DNA of 60,954 bases from Nocardioides sp. (GTDB taxonomy: Bacteria; Actinomycetota; Actinomycetes; Propionibacteriales; Nocardioidaceae), in the NCBI RefSeq assembly GCF_030655615.1, contig NZ_JAURVJ010000208.1, forward strand, positions 1-60,954, given 5' to 3'. Each line of letters begins with the position of its first letter. The first letter of the stretch is position 1. The notes below the pieces were generated by a model. That model searched no databases. It saw nothing but the letters and a program-made list of their open reading frames with translations, and was not told where the DNA came from. The translations under genes were made by a program, and so were the position numbers. Positions 51,597-59,845 of the stretch are shown here, in pieces.

Positions 51597-51845
51597 CTAG
51601 CGGCGAGGAGCGCGGTCCACGTCGACGAAGTCGATGCGGGCGCCCTCGCGGCCGGCCAGGGCCGACACGACGGTGCGGAACGCCGAAGCGGTCCGGCCAC
51701 CGCGGCCGATCACCTTGCCGAGGTCGTCGGGGTGCACACGCACCTCGAGGATCGAGCCCCGACGCAGCTGCTTGTCGCGGACGGACACGTCGTCGGGGTG
51801 GTCGACGACCCCCCGGACGAGGTGCTCGAGCGCGTCGGCGAGCAT
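51597..51845 (-). CDS. khpA: KH-domain RNA-binding protein KhpA
   Basis: This 82-residue protein is a single KH domain with the RNA-binding loop VIGRGGRTASAFR (GxxG). In Gram-positive bacteria KhpA works with KhpB in RNA binding and cell-size control, and it is nearly always encoded after rpsP. The ATG shares one base with the rpsP stop (TGATG). A terminator follows. Confidence 0.93.
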   Translation of the reverse strand: MLADALEHLVRGVVDHPDDVSVRDKQLRRGSILEVRVHPDDLGKVIGRGGRTASAFRTVVSALAGREGARIDFVDVDRAPRR

Positions 51846-52405
51846 CAGGCGCTCGGCTCGGCGTCGGTCTCGGCGGCCTCGGCCGTCTCGGCCGGCGTCT
51901 CGACGGCGGGCGCCTCAGCAGCGGGCGTCTCGGCGGGCGCCTCGGCAGCGGGGGTCTCCTCGGCGGGAGCCTCCTCGGCCTTGGGCTCTGCCTTGGGCTC
52001 GGCCTTCTTCTCGGCCTTCTTGGCGGGAGCCTTCTTCGTCACGGCCTCGCCGGTGGACTCGCCGCCGGCCTCCTTGAGCGCCTCGTTGAAGATGTCCTGC
52101 TTGGCGGTCTTGGCCGGCTTGGTCTTGAGGGTGCCCTCGGTGCCGGTGTAGCCCTTGAAGGTCTGCCAGTCACCGGTGATCTTGAGGATCTTGGCGACGG
52201 CCTCGGACGGCTGGGCGCCGACGCCGAGCCAGTACTGCGCGCGGTCGGAGGTGACCTTGATGTAGCTCGGGTCCTCCTTGGGGTGGTAGATCCCGATCTC
52301 CTCGAGGACCTTGCCGTCGCGCTTCTTGCGCGAGTCGACGACGACGATGCGGTATTGCGGCACCCGGACCTTGCCCAGGCGCTTCAAACGGATCTTGACG
52401 GCCAC
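51845..52405 (-). CDS. rpsP: 30S ribosomal protein S16 with long Ala/Glu/Lys tail
   Basis: Residues 1-about 80 are S16 ([57 protein letters not shown]). A further about 105 residues form a low-complexity tail, first basic ([20 protein letters not shown]) then acidic/Pro-rich ([18 protein letters not shown]). S16 is an assembly protein; the tail is far longer than in most bacteria and would project from the 30S surface. The GTG start has GAGGAG 11 nt upstream. Confidence 0.96.
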   Translation of the reverse strand: MAVKIRLKRLGKVRVPQYRIVVVDSRKKRDGKVLEEIGIYHPKEDPSYIKVTSDRAQYWLGVGAQPSEAVAKILKITGDWQTFKGYTGTEGTLKTKPAKTAKQDIFNEALKEAGGESTGEAVTKKAPAKKAEKKAEPKAEPKAEEAPAEETPAAEAPAETPAAEAPAVETPAETAEAAETDAEPSA

Positions 52406-52654
52406 GGTTGTGGTGTCTCCTCAAAGTTCTTGTGTGTGGGTGAAGGCGACGGGCACGGGTGGGGAACACCAGGCCGACAACCTTCGATGGCCACGACGCG
52501 TCGGAGAGAGGGTCCGGTCGCGCGGGACTCAGCGCCCGAGTCTGCCAGATGCGCGCTCAGGGGCCGAAATCCGCATACGGTCGGGTCGGTCGACCGGTTT
52601 TCTGTGCTTATCTGATGTAATCCGATGAGGTTAGACGATCCCGAGAGGAGTGCC

Positions 52655-54814
52655 GTGGCGACGCATCGCGACCAGCCCGGCCGTACGGCGCGGCGTGCGG
52701 TCCTGCGCGGCCTCGCCGCCGGCACCGTCGCGGTCGCCGTCGGCTCCTCGCTGGCCGACGACGCCATCGCGGTCAACCGCGGCCGCTCCACCCGGCTCCC
52801 GGCCCGGGGCGGCGCTGGCCCGCAGGCCGGTCCCCAGGCCGGGCCCGAGGCCGGGCCCGTCGAGGCGGTGCACGTCGAGCCCGACCCGGCCGGTCGTCGT
52901 ACGAAGCACAACGTCGTGGTCGTCTCGATCGACGACCTCGGCTGGCACGAGCTCGGCTGCTACGGCAACACGTTCAACGAGACACCCCACATCGACGCCC
53001 TCGCGGCCCGTGGCGTGCTGTTCACCCAGGCCTACGCCGCCGCGCCGTTGTGCTCGCCGACCCGGGCCGCGCTGGTCACCGGGCGCTACCCCGCCCGCAC
53101 CGGGGTCACCGACTTCCTGCGTCCCGAGGACGCGGTCAGCGACAACCACCTCTCGACCCGTATCCCGACCGTGCCCGACGTGCTCGGCCCGCTCGGCTAC
53201 ACCACCGGCCTGATCGGCAAGTGGCACCTCACCGAGACCTACAGCGGCGACTACGCCGGCCGCGCGGGCGGGCCGCTCGCCCACGGCTTCGACGACGTCC
53301 GGCTCAGCGAGGAGAAGTACATCGCCGAGGGCGACTACTTCCACCCCTACCGCTTCATGCCCTCGGTGTCGGCCGTCGAGCCCGGCGAGCACCTCACCGA
53401 CCGGCTCGCCACCGAGGCGGTCGACTTCATCGGCGACCACGCCGACGAGCCGTTCTTCCTCCACCTCTCCAACTACGCCGTGCACACCGACCTCGACCCC
53501 CGACCCGACCTGCTGGCCAAGTACGCCGCCAAGCCGGGTGCCGACGACGTGCCCCACAACCCTGAGCTCGCCGCCATGCTCGAGAGCGTCGACCGCCAGG
53601 TGGGGGCCGTCGTCGACGCGCTGCGCGAGCGCAGGATCGCCGACAAGACCCTCGTCGTGGTGATCAGCGACAACGGCGGCCAGAGCCGACCCGCCAACCT
53701 CCCGCTGCGCGGCGGCAAGGGCGAGCTCTACGAGGGCGGGATCCGGGTGCCGATGATCGCCACCTGGGCCGGCGGACCGCAGCGGCAGGCCCGCACCGTC
53801 GACACCCCCGTCAACACCGTCGACCTGCTGCCGACCGCGCTCGAGCTCGCCGGCGGCAGGCCGCGGCGCCGCGACCGGTTCGACGGCATCAGCCTCGCCC
53901 CCCTGCTCCTGGGCGACGACGAGCCGCTCGCCGACCGCGTCGGCGACGCGATGTTCTGGGTCTACCCCCACCACATCGGCCGTACCCACCCCCACGCGGC
54001 CATCCGCTCCGGCGACCTCAAGCTCGTCAAGCAGCTGCGCGACGACACCGTCGAGCTCTACGACGTCAGCGTGGACGAGGGCGAGAAGAACGACCTCTCG
54101 GCCCGCCGCCCGGCCGACACCCGCCGGCTCCGGCGGCTCCTCGACGGCCACCTCCGCGAGGTCGCCGTGCTGCCGCCCGCCCCGTCGCCGACCTCCTACC
54201 CCGTCGACGAGTCCCCCGTGGCGTGGGACGCCGCAGACGTGCTGCCCGTCCCGACCGGCTCCTTCGAGGGCCAGACAGCCCTCGAGGGTGACCGGATCCG
54301 GGTGAAGTCCGGCGCCCGCACGTCCTACCTCCTGCTCCGCTCCCCCGTCGCCCCGACCTCAGGCCGGGTCGCCGCGGTGCTCGAGCTCGGCGACTTCGCC
54401 GACCGCGACCCGCAGCTGGGCGGCCAGCAGACCGCGTTCGTCGGCCTCGCGGTCGACGCCTCCACCTACCTGCTCCTCCGCTACCGCCACGACCTCAAGC
54501 GCGTCGGCTGGGACCTCTGCGTCGACGGCGAGATCCTCGACGCGGGCGCCGAGCCGCTCACCTCGCTCGACGGCTCGGTCGACCTCTCTGCGCCGGGGGC
54601 GCGCTACGGGTTCGTCCTGCGCGGCAGCAAGGCGACGGCGTACGCCGACCAGGCACAGGGCGGTGGCTGGGAGTTCCTCTTCACCGTCGACACCGGCGGC
54701 GCCTTCGACCTCTCCGACCGCGCGCTCCGCAAGCGCACCCGCTACGCCGCGGCCGTGCGCGTCCAGCGCGGGTCGGTCACGCTCGGCCCGCTCACGGCCG
54801 CCCGCGCGCGATAG
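52655..54814 (+). CDS. Tat-exported type I sulfatase
   Basis: This 719-residue protein has a twin-arginine signal (T-A-R-R-A-V-L-R-G, Arg13-14, hydrophobic to about 38). The sulfatase domain (about 85-520) has the formylglycine motif C133-S-P-T-R, metal residues SIDDLG and SDNGG, and GKWHL, so an activating enzyme must be encoded elsewhere. Residues about 540-719 look like a beta-rich concanavalin/LamG-like domain for carbohydrate binding. An AGP-rich linker (AGPQ, AGPQ, AGPE, AGPV) follows the signal. GTG at 52655 chosen for GAGAGGAG four nt upstream. Substrate unknown. Confidence 0.92.
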   Translation: MATHRDQPGRTARRAVLRGLAAGTVAVAVGSSLADDAIAVNRGRSTRLPARGGAGPQAGPQAGPEAGPVEAVHVEPDPAGRRTKHNVVVVSIDDLGWHELGCYGNTFNETPHIDALAARGVLFTQAYAAAPLCSPTRAALVTGRYPARTGVTDFLRPEDAVSDNHLSTRIPTVPDVLGPLGYTTGLIGKWHLTETYSGDYAGRAGGPLAHGFDDVRLSEEKYIAEGDYFHPYRFMPSVSAVEPGEHLTDRLATEAVDFIGDHADEPFFLHLSNYAVHTDLDPRPDLLAKYAAKPGADDVPHNPELAAMLESVDRQVGAVVDALRERRIADKTLVVVISDNGGQSRPANLPLRGGKGELYEGGIRVPMIATWAGGPQRQARTVDTPVNTVDLLPTALELAGGRPRRRDRFDGISLAPLLLGDDEPLADRVGDAMFWVYPHHIGRTHPHAAIRSGDLKLVKQLRDDTVELYDVSVDEGEKNDLSARRPADTRRLRRLLDGHLREVAVLPPAPSPTSYPVDESPVAWDAADVLPVPTGSFEGQTALEGDRIRVKSGARTSYLLLRSPVAPTSGRVAAVLELGDFADRDPQLGGQQTAFVGLAVDASTYLLLRYRHDLKRVGWDLCVDGEILDAGAEPLTSLDGSVDLSAPGARYGFVLRGSKATAYADQAQGGGWEFLFTVDTGGAFDLSDRALRKRTRYAAAVRVQRGSVTLGPLTAARAR

Positions 54815-54864
54815 GGCGCGACGACCAGCGACAACCAACGCGGGTGCGGAGTCGTCACACCGGT

Positions 54865-55746
54865 ATGACCGTCCTCGACCACCCCGCCGCGCCGACCACC
54901 GCCACCACCCCGGGCGCCCCGCCGCAGCGCCTCTCCCAGCGCCACCCGTGGCTCTTCCCGTGGGCGGTGCGGGCCCACCAGGCCCGTCGCTACGCGCAGT
55001 GGCTGCGGCCGGGCACGACCTGGGCCGGCGACCGTGACACCGAGGACCTGCCGGTCCGGGTCAAGCAGCACGGCTCCCTGCTGATGCGCGAGCTGTCGGA
55101 GGCCGAGATGGTGCTGCAGCGCAACAAGGTGGTCAACCTGCGGCTCGCGTCGGCCCGCACCGACGGCGTGGTCGTCCGGCCTGGCGAGACGTTCAGCTTC
55201 AACAAGGTCGTCGGCAGCTGCAGCGCCCGCCGCGGCTACGTCGAGGGGATGCGGCTCTCCAACGGTGACGCGACCTCGGGCGTCGGCGGCGGGATCTGCC
55301 AGCTCGCCAACCTGGTCCACTGGATGGTGCTGCACTCGCCGCTCACCGTCGTCGAGCGCAGCGAGCACTCCTTCGACCCCTTCCCCGACAAGGGGCGGGT
55401 GCTGCCGTGGGGCGTGGGCTGCTCGATCGTCTACAACTACGTCGACCTCGTGTTCCGTAACGACACCGACACGACCTTCCAGCTGCGCACCTGGGTCGGC
55501 GAGCGGCACCTGCGCGGTGAGCTCCGGGCCGACCAGCCCACGCCGACGTCGTACAAGGTGGAGGCGCGGCACGAGGAGTTCGTCGCCGAGGGCGACGGCC
55601 CCGACGCGCCGGTCTACCGCCACAACGAGATCTGGCGCACCGTCGTCGACAAGACGACCGGCGACACCGTCGGCGAGGAGCTGGTCAAGCGCAACCGCGC
55701 GCTGGTGAAATACCTCCCGGACGCGGCCCTCGTCCGTCGCCGCTGA
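54865..55746 (+). CDS. VanW-family protein
   Basis: This 293-residue protein matches the VanW family: GETFSFNKVVGSCSARRGYVEGMRLSNGDATSGVGGGICQLANLVHWM and HSPLTVVERSEHSFDPFPDKGRVLPWGVGCSIVYNYVDLVFRNDT. VanW is a poorly understood vancomycin-cluster protein; chromosomal homologues are thought to act at the cell wall. No signal peptide or Van ligase neighbours are evident. ATG at 54865 preferred over GTG at 54844 by family start; neither has a clear SD. Confidence 0.85.
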   Translation: MTVLDHPAAPTTATTPGAPPQRLSQRHPWLFPWAVRAHQARRYAQWLRPGTTWAGDRDTEDLPVRVKQHGSLLMRELSEAEMVLQRNKVVNLRLASARTDGVVVRPGETFSFNKVVGSCSARRGYVEGMRLSNGDATSGVGGGICQLANLVHWMVLHSPLTVVERSEHSFDPFPDKGRVLPWGVGCSIVYNYVDLVFRNDTDTTFQLRTWVGERHLRGELRADQPTPTSYKVEARHEEFVAEGDGPDAPVYRHNEIWRTVVDKTTGDTVGEELVKRNRALVKYLPDAALVRRR

Positions 55747-55759
55747 GCCGTCGGTCGGG

Positions 55760-55765
55760 GATGAT
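55760..55765 (+). promoter_or_regulatory. -10-like hexamer GATGAT for the membrane protein at 55772
   Basis: A 6-nt spacer leads to the GTG. It lies 14-19 bp after the VanW stop. Confidence 0.4.
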
Positions 55766-55771
55766 CGGACG

Positions 55772-56332
55772 GTGAGCCACCCGCCGTACGCGCCTGTCCC
55801 GGTCCCGCCGAAGCCGCGCCCCCGCGCCCGCTGGTTCGTGGTCGGCGGCGCGCTGCTCGTGCTCGCGGTCGCGGTGTTCGCCGGCTCGTTCGTCGTGATC
55901 CTGCGTCCGCTGACGCAGGAGGACGGGATCGTCGCTGCCGGGGACGGGCCGGTGACCGTGGCGGTGCCGCCCGGCGAGGAGCGGGCCCTCTTCACCCGCG
56001 CCGGCGAGCCGGCGGAGTGCACGGTCACCGACGCCGAGGGCGAGCGGGTCGAGCTCGAGCCGGTCACGGGTGACTTCACCTACGACGAGTGGACGGCCGA
56101 CGACCGGTTCGACACCGGCGCCGGCGACGTCGTCCTCGACTGCACCTCCACGGTCGCCGGCGCCGAGGTCCGCGTCGGACAGGCGCCGTCGACGGGCGCG
56201 TTCGTGGTCGGGCTCCTCGTCGGCATCCTCGGCTCGATCGCCCTCGGGCTCGCCGGGTTCGTGGTCCTGCTGGTCACCGGGATCCTCTACGTCGTCCGGC
56301 CGCCGCGTCCTCGCGAGTCGGCGCAGAGTTGA
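55772..56332 (+). CDS. Two-helix membrane protein with extracellular loop
   Basis: This 186-residue protein of unknown function has a Pro-rich N-terminus, a transmembrane helix at about 20-44 (WFVVGGALLVLAVAVFAGSFVVI), a soluble loop of about 95 residues with two Cys (AECTV and LDCTS) that may pair, and a second helix at about 145-175. The last six codons and the stop are part of the left arm of a 19-bp inverted repeat, so the C-terminal RESAQS is repeat-encoded. Confidence 0.75.
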   Translation: MSHPPYAPVPVPPKPRPRARWFVVGGALLVLAVAVFAGSFVVILRPLTQEDGIVAAGDGPVTVAVPPGEERALFTRAGEPAECTVTDAEGERVELEPVTGDFTYDEWTADDRFDTGAGDVVLDCTSTVAGAEVRVGQAPSTGAFVVGLLVGILGSIALGLAGFVVLLVTGILYVVRPPRPRESAQS

Positions 56333-56416
56333 AGCCGGACGAGCGCGAGTCGGCGCGGGGACTGAGCGGCTGCGCCGACTCGGCGCATCTGGAGTTGAAC
56401 TCTGCGCCGACTCGCG
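56312..56416. repeat. Nested inverted-repeat element between convergent genes
   Basis: Outer arms CGCGAGTCGGCGCAGAGTT (56312-56330) and AACTCTGCGCCGACTCGCG (56398-56416) are perfectly complementary over 19 bp. Inside lie a third GCGAGTCGGCGC copy (56345-56356) and a perfect 17-bp palindrome TGCGCCGACTCGGCGCA (56371-56387). GAGTTGAA is repeated directly at 56326 and 56392. The element fills almost the whole gap, entering the 3' end of the rightward gene and stopping 1 bp before the stop of the leftward one. Confidence 0.85.
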
Positions 56417-56417
56417 G

Positions 56418-57509
56418 TCAGACGCGGGTGGCGACGACGACGCCGCGGAGGACGACGCAGGCCGGCCGGGTGAGGGTGGCGAGGTCGAGGCGCGGGTCGG
56501 CGTCGAGCACGCCGAAGTCGGCAGGAGCGCCCTCGGCGAGGAGCGGCTCGAAGCCCAGCCAGCCGCGGCCCTTCCACGAGACGGCCGCGACGACGTCGGC
56601 GGCGGGGACGCCCAGGTCGGCCAGGGCGAGGACCTCCTCGGCGAGGTAGCCGTGGCGACCGGTGCCACCGCCGTCGCTGCCGACGTAGAGCGCGACACCG
56701 GCCTCGTGGGCGGCCAGCAGGGTCGCGCGGCGGCGGGCGTGGAGGTCGTCCATCGTGGCGGCGTACCGCGGGAACTTGTCGCGGCCGGCCTCGGCGAACT
56801 CGGGGAACTTGTCGGTCTGCAGCACGGTCGGGACCAGCGCCACTCCCCCGGCGGCCATGGCCTCGAGGTGGTGCTCGCGCAGGCCGGTGCCGTGCTCGAT
56901 GCAGTCGATGCCGGCGGCCAGCAGACCGTCGAGGACGTCGCTGCCGAAGCAGTGGGCGGTGACCTTGGCCCCCTCGGCGTGGGCGGCGCCGATCGCGGCG
57001 GCGAAGGCGTCGGCGGGGAAGGACGGGGTCAGGTCGCCCTCGTCGCGCGAGATCCAGTCGCCGACGAGCTTGACCCACCCGTCGCCCGCGCGGGCCTGCG
57101 TGACGACGGCTGCGGCGAGGTCGTCGGGCTCGACCTCGTCGGCGTAGCTGCGGATGTAGCGGCGGGTGCGCGCCACGTGACGCCCGGCGCGGACCAGCCG
57201 CGGCAGGTCGTCGCGCCCCCGCACCCAGCGGGTGTCGGCCGGCGAGCCGCAGTCGCGCAGCAGCAGGACGCCGGTGTCGCGGTCGGCCACGGCCTGCCGC
57301 TCGGTCTCGGCGTCGTCGACCGCACCGCCGTCGTCCATCCCGAGGTGGTTGTGGGCGTCGACCAGGCCGGGCAGCAGCCAGCCGTCGGCGACGGTGTCGG
57401 CGCCGGGCTGGGACTCGTAGGTGATCCGGCCGTCGACGACGTAGAGGTCGCGCTGCTCCCCCTCCGGCAGCACGACGCCGCGGAACCGCTGGGCAGGCAC
57501 GGCGGTCAC
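56418..57509 (-). CDS. Amidohydrolase-superfamily protein
   Basis: This 363-residue protein has the metal site of the superfamily: H-x-H in LVDAHNHLGM, His in AHCFGSDV and EHGTGL, and the late Asp in YVGSDGGG. Sequence around the N-terminal and C-terminal composite strands (WLLPGLVDAH, APADFGVLDADPRLD) resembles imidazolonepropionase/prolidase-like amidohydrolases. Substrate unknown. The GTG at 57509 overlaps the NYN-protein stop (GTGA), so it is third in the ffh operon. Its stop codon is adjacent to the nested repeat. Confidence 0.85.
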   Translation of the reverse strand: MTAVPAQRFRGVVLPEGEQRDLYVVDGRITYESQPGADTVADGWLLPGLVDAHNHLGMDDGGAVDDAETERQAVADRDTGVLLLRDCGSPADTRWVRGRDDLPRLVRAGRHVARTRRYIRSYADEVEPDDLAAAVVTQARAGDGWVKLVGDWISRDEGDLTPSFPADAFAAAIGAAHAEGAKVTAHCFGSDVLDGLLAAGIDCIEHGTGLREHHLEAMAAGGVALVPTVLQTDKFPEFAEAGRDKFPRYAATMDDLHARRRATLLAAHEAGVALYVGSDGGGTGRHGYLAEEVLALADLGVPAADVVAAVSWKGRGWLGFEPLLAEGAPADFGVLDADPRLDLATLTRPACVVLRGVVVATRV

Positions 57510-57892
57510 GGCGCGATCTCGCCGAGCAGCCAGGTCGGGCTCATCACCGTGGCACCGTAGCGCTCGACGCGACCCATCAGGATCCGGTCGGCAGTCACCA
57601 CGCTGACCCGCGAACCGGCCTCGGACGCCGCCTTGGCCTCGGCCACGATCGCGTCGTCGCCGACGCCCTTGGCGTGGACGGTGCGGACGTGGGCGTCGCG
57701 GCCGGGTCGTACGCCGCCCTTGGCCGCACCCTCGAGCACGAGCACCACGACCTCGTGGGGCACGTCGGCCGTCATCAGCTGCTCGTGCAGCCGGAGCGCA
57801 GCGCCGGCGCGGTCCTTCCACCACCCGTCGGGACGGGCGCCGACGACGTTGGCGCCGTCGACGACCAGCACCGTGGCGGGCGGTGGCTTCAC
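57506..57892 (-). CDS. NYN-domain (PIN-like) putative RNase
   Basis: This 128-residue protein has the NYN/YacP-like fold start VLVVDGANVVGARPDGWWKDRAGAA with the first metal-binding Asp, and a later acidic pair in GDDAIVAEA, then VVTADRILMGRVERYGA. NYN proteins are predicted RNases related to PIN domains. The GTG overlaps the ffh stop (GTGA), a conserved pairing in Nocardioides-type genomes as far as I recall. Its function in SRP or RNA turnover is not established. Confidence 0.85.
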   Translation of the reverse strand: MKPPPATVLVVDGANVVGARPDGWWKDRAGAALRLHEQLMTADVPHEVVVLVLEGAAKGGVRPGRDAHVRTVHAKGVGDDAIVAEAKAASEAGSRVSVVTADRILMGRVERYGATVMSPTWLLGEIAP

Positions 57893-59460
57893 TTCAGGAA
57901 CTTGGAGAAGTCCTGGGGCAGCTCGAGGTTGGCGGCGGCGGTCTCGTAGTCGATGTCCTCGCCGATGCCGAACGGGTTGGCGGCGGCCGCGTCGGCCCGC
58001 GCCTTGGCGGCCGCGGCCTCCTGGGCGGCCTTGGCCGGGTTGCCCGACTTCTGGCGACCCTTGGCCTTCTTGGGCTGCTGCTTGCCCTTGCCGCGCTTGC
58101 CGGCGCCGGCGGCACCGGGGATCCCCGGCATGCCCGGCATCCCGGGCATCCCGCCACCGCGGGCCATCTGCATCATCATCTTGCGCGCCTCGAAGAAGCG
58201 GTCGACGAGCTGGTTGACGTCGGAGACCTGGCGGCCCGAGCCCTTGGCGATCCGGGCGCGACGCGAGCCGTCGATCATCTTGGGGTTGGCCCGCTCGGCC
58301 GGCGTCATCGAGTGGATGACGCCCTGGATGCGGTCGATCTCGCGCTCGTCGAAGTTCTCGAGCTGCTCGCGCATCTGGCCCATGCCCGGGAGCATCCCGA
58401 GGATCTTGGACATCGAGCCGAGCTTGCGGACCTGCTGCATCTGGGAGAGGAAGTCGTCGAGCGTGAACTCGCCACCCTGGCCGCTCAGCTTGGCGGCGGC
58501 CTTCATGGCCTCTTCCTGGTCGAACGCCTTCTCGGCCTGCTCGATCAGGGTGAGCATGTCGCCCATGTCGAGGATGCGCGAGGCCATCCGGTCGGGGTAG
58601 AAGACGTCGAAGTCGGTCATCTTCTCGCCCGACGAGGCGAACATGACGGGGCGTCCGGTCACCTGGCGGATCGACAGCGCGGCACCACCGCGGGCGTCGC
58701 CGTCGAGCTTGGTGAGCACGACGCCGTCGTAGCCGACGCCGTCGAGGAACGCCTGGGCCGTGACGACGGCGTCCTGGCCGATCATCGCGTCGACGACGAA
58801 CAGCACCTCGTCGGGGTCGACGGCGTCCCGGATGTCGGAGGCCTGCTGCATGAGCTCGGCGTCGACGCCGAGGCGGCCGGCGGTGTCGACGATGACGACG
58901 TCGTGCAGCTTGCGCTTGGCCTCCTCGATCGCACCACGTGCGACGGAGACCGGGTCGCCGACGCCGTTGCCGGGCTCGGGCGCATAGACGGGTACGCCGA
59001 CCCGCTCGCCGTTGACCTGGAGCTGCTGGACGGCGTTGGGTCGCTGGAGGTCGCAGGCCACGAGGATCGGGGCCTTGCCCTGGTCCTTGAGCCACAGCGC
59101 GAGCTTGGCGGCCAGGGTCGTCTTGCCGGCGCCCTGGAGCCCGGCGAGCATGATGACGGTCGGACCGGACTTGGCGTAGCGCAGCCGGCGCGTCTCGCCG
59201 CCCAGGATCTCGACGAGCTCGTCGTGGACGATCTTGATGATCTGCTGGGCCGGGTTGAGCGCCTGGCTGACCTCGTCGGCGCGGGCGCGCTCCTTGACGG
59301 CGGCGACGAAGTCCTTGACGACCGGCAGCGCGACGTCGGCCTCGAGCAGCGCGATCCGGATCTCGCGCGCGGTCGCGTCGATGTCGGCCTCGGAGAGCCG
59401 GCCCTTGCCGCGCAGGTTCTTGAACGTGTCGGCAAGGCGGTCGGAGAGCGTGGCGAACAC
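57889..59460 (-). CDS. ffh: Signal recognition particle protein Ffh
   Basis: This 523-residue GTPase targets nascent membrane proteins to FtsY. It has the N domain from VFATLSDRLADTFKNL, the GTPase motifs GLQGAGKTT, VDTAGRLG and TKLDGDARGG, and the Met-rich M domain (KILGMLPGMGQM, MIDGSRRARIAKGSG, KMMMQMARGG) with a GMPGMPGMPG stretch and a Lys-rich segment before an unusually long C-terminal tail ending LELPQDFSKFLK. GTG at 59460 matches the family's start; no strong SD seen. NYN and amidohydrolase genes follow in the operon. Confidence 0.96.
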   Translation of the reverse strand: MFATLSDRLADTFKNLRGKGRLSEADIDATAREIRIALLEADVALPVVKDFVAAVKERARADEVSQALNPAQQIIKIVHDELVEILGGETRRLRYAKSGPTVIMLAGLQGAGKTTLAAKLALWLKDQGKAPILVACDLQRPNAVQQLQVNGERVGVPVYAPEPGNGVGDPVSVARGAIEEAKRKLHDVVIVDTAGRLGVDAELMQQASDIRDAVDPDEVLFVVDAMIGQDAVVTAQAFLDGVGYDGVVLTKLDGDARGGAALSIRQVTGRPVMFASSGEKMTDFDVFYPDRMASRILDMGDMLTLIEQAEKAFDQEEAMKAAAKLSGQGGEFTLDDFLSQMQQVRKLGSMSKILGMLPGMGQMREQLENFDEREIDRIQGVIHSMTPAERANPKMIDGSRRARIAKGSGRQVSDVNQLVDRFFEARKMMMQMARGGGMPGMPGMPGIPGAAGAGKRGKGKQQPKKAKGRQKSGNPAKAAQEAAAAKARADAAAANPFGIGEDIDYETAAANLELPQDFSKFLK

Positions 59461-59529
59461 AGGGGTCCCGTCAGTCAGGTCGTACCAGGTGGAACAGACA
59501 GATCGGGCCCAGCCTAACCGCGGACGGGC

Positions 59530-59535
59530 TACCGT
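59530..59535 (+). promoter_or_regulatory. -10 hexamer TACCGT for the small membrane protein
   Basis: A 6-nt spacer leads to the GTG at 59542. The 81-bp gap is shared with the divergent ffh start. Confidence 0.5.
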
Positions 59536-59541
59536 CAGGGA

Positions 59542-59820
59542 GTGGTCGCCCTCATCACCATCGCCGCTGTGCTCGTGCTCGCCGGCCTCGCCATCTGGTT
59601 CGGCAACCACAGCCTGCGCAACCCGGGCCCCAGCTCGAGCGGCGGCAACGCCCTGGGCGGTTTCGACGTCTTCGACCCCGGCCAGGGGCGCGGCCAGGAG
59701 GACCTCGACTCCAAGGAGACCGAGGGCGAGATGTTCGCGGCCCCCGAGGACCTCGACCGGCCCGTCCGGGTCGACCTGCGGACCAACAAGATCCACCTGC
59801 GCAAGCCGCCGTCCGCCTGA
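59542..59820 (+). CDS. Small membrane-anchored protein
   Basis: This 92-residue protein has one N-terminal transmembrane helix (residues 2-21, VALITIAAVLVLAGLAIWFG), then a Gly/Ser-rich linker and an acidic segment (EDLDSKETEGE), ending in a basic, strand-like VRVDLRTNKIHLRKPPSA. The function is unknown and no family recognised. It lies between ffh and glnD, converging on glnD with a 25-bp gap. Confidence 0.75.
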   Translation: MVALITIAAVLVLAGLAIWFGNHSLRNPGPSSSGGNALGGFDVFDPGQGRGQEDLDSKETEGEMFAAPEDLDRPVRVDLRTNKIHLRKPPSA

Positions 59821-59845
59821 GGCGGTCGGGTTCGGCGCCGCGGTC

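Noticed and set aside
56312-56416. CRISPR array
   Set aside because: The repeats are mixed in orientation, the spacing is irregular, there are no uniform spacers and no cas genes nearby.
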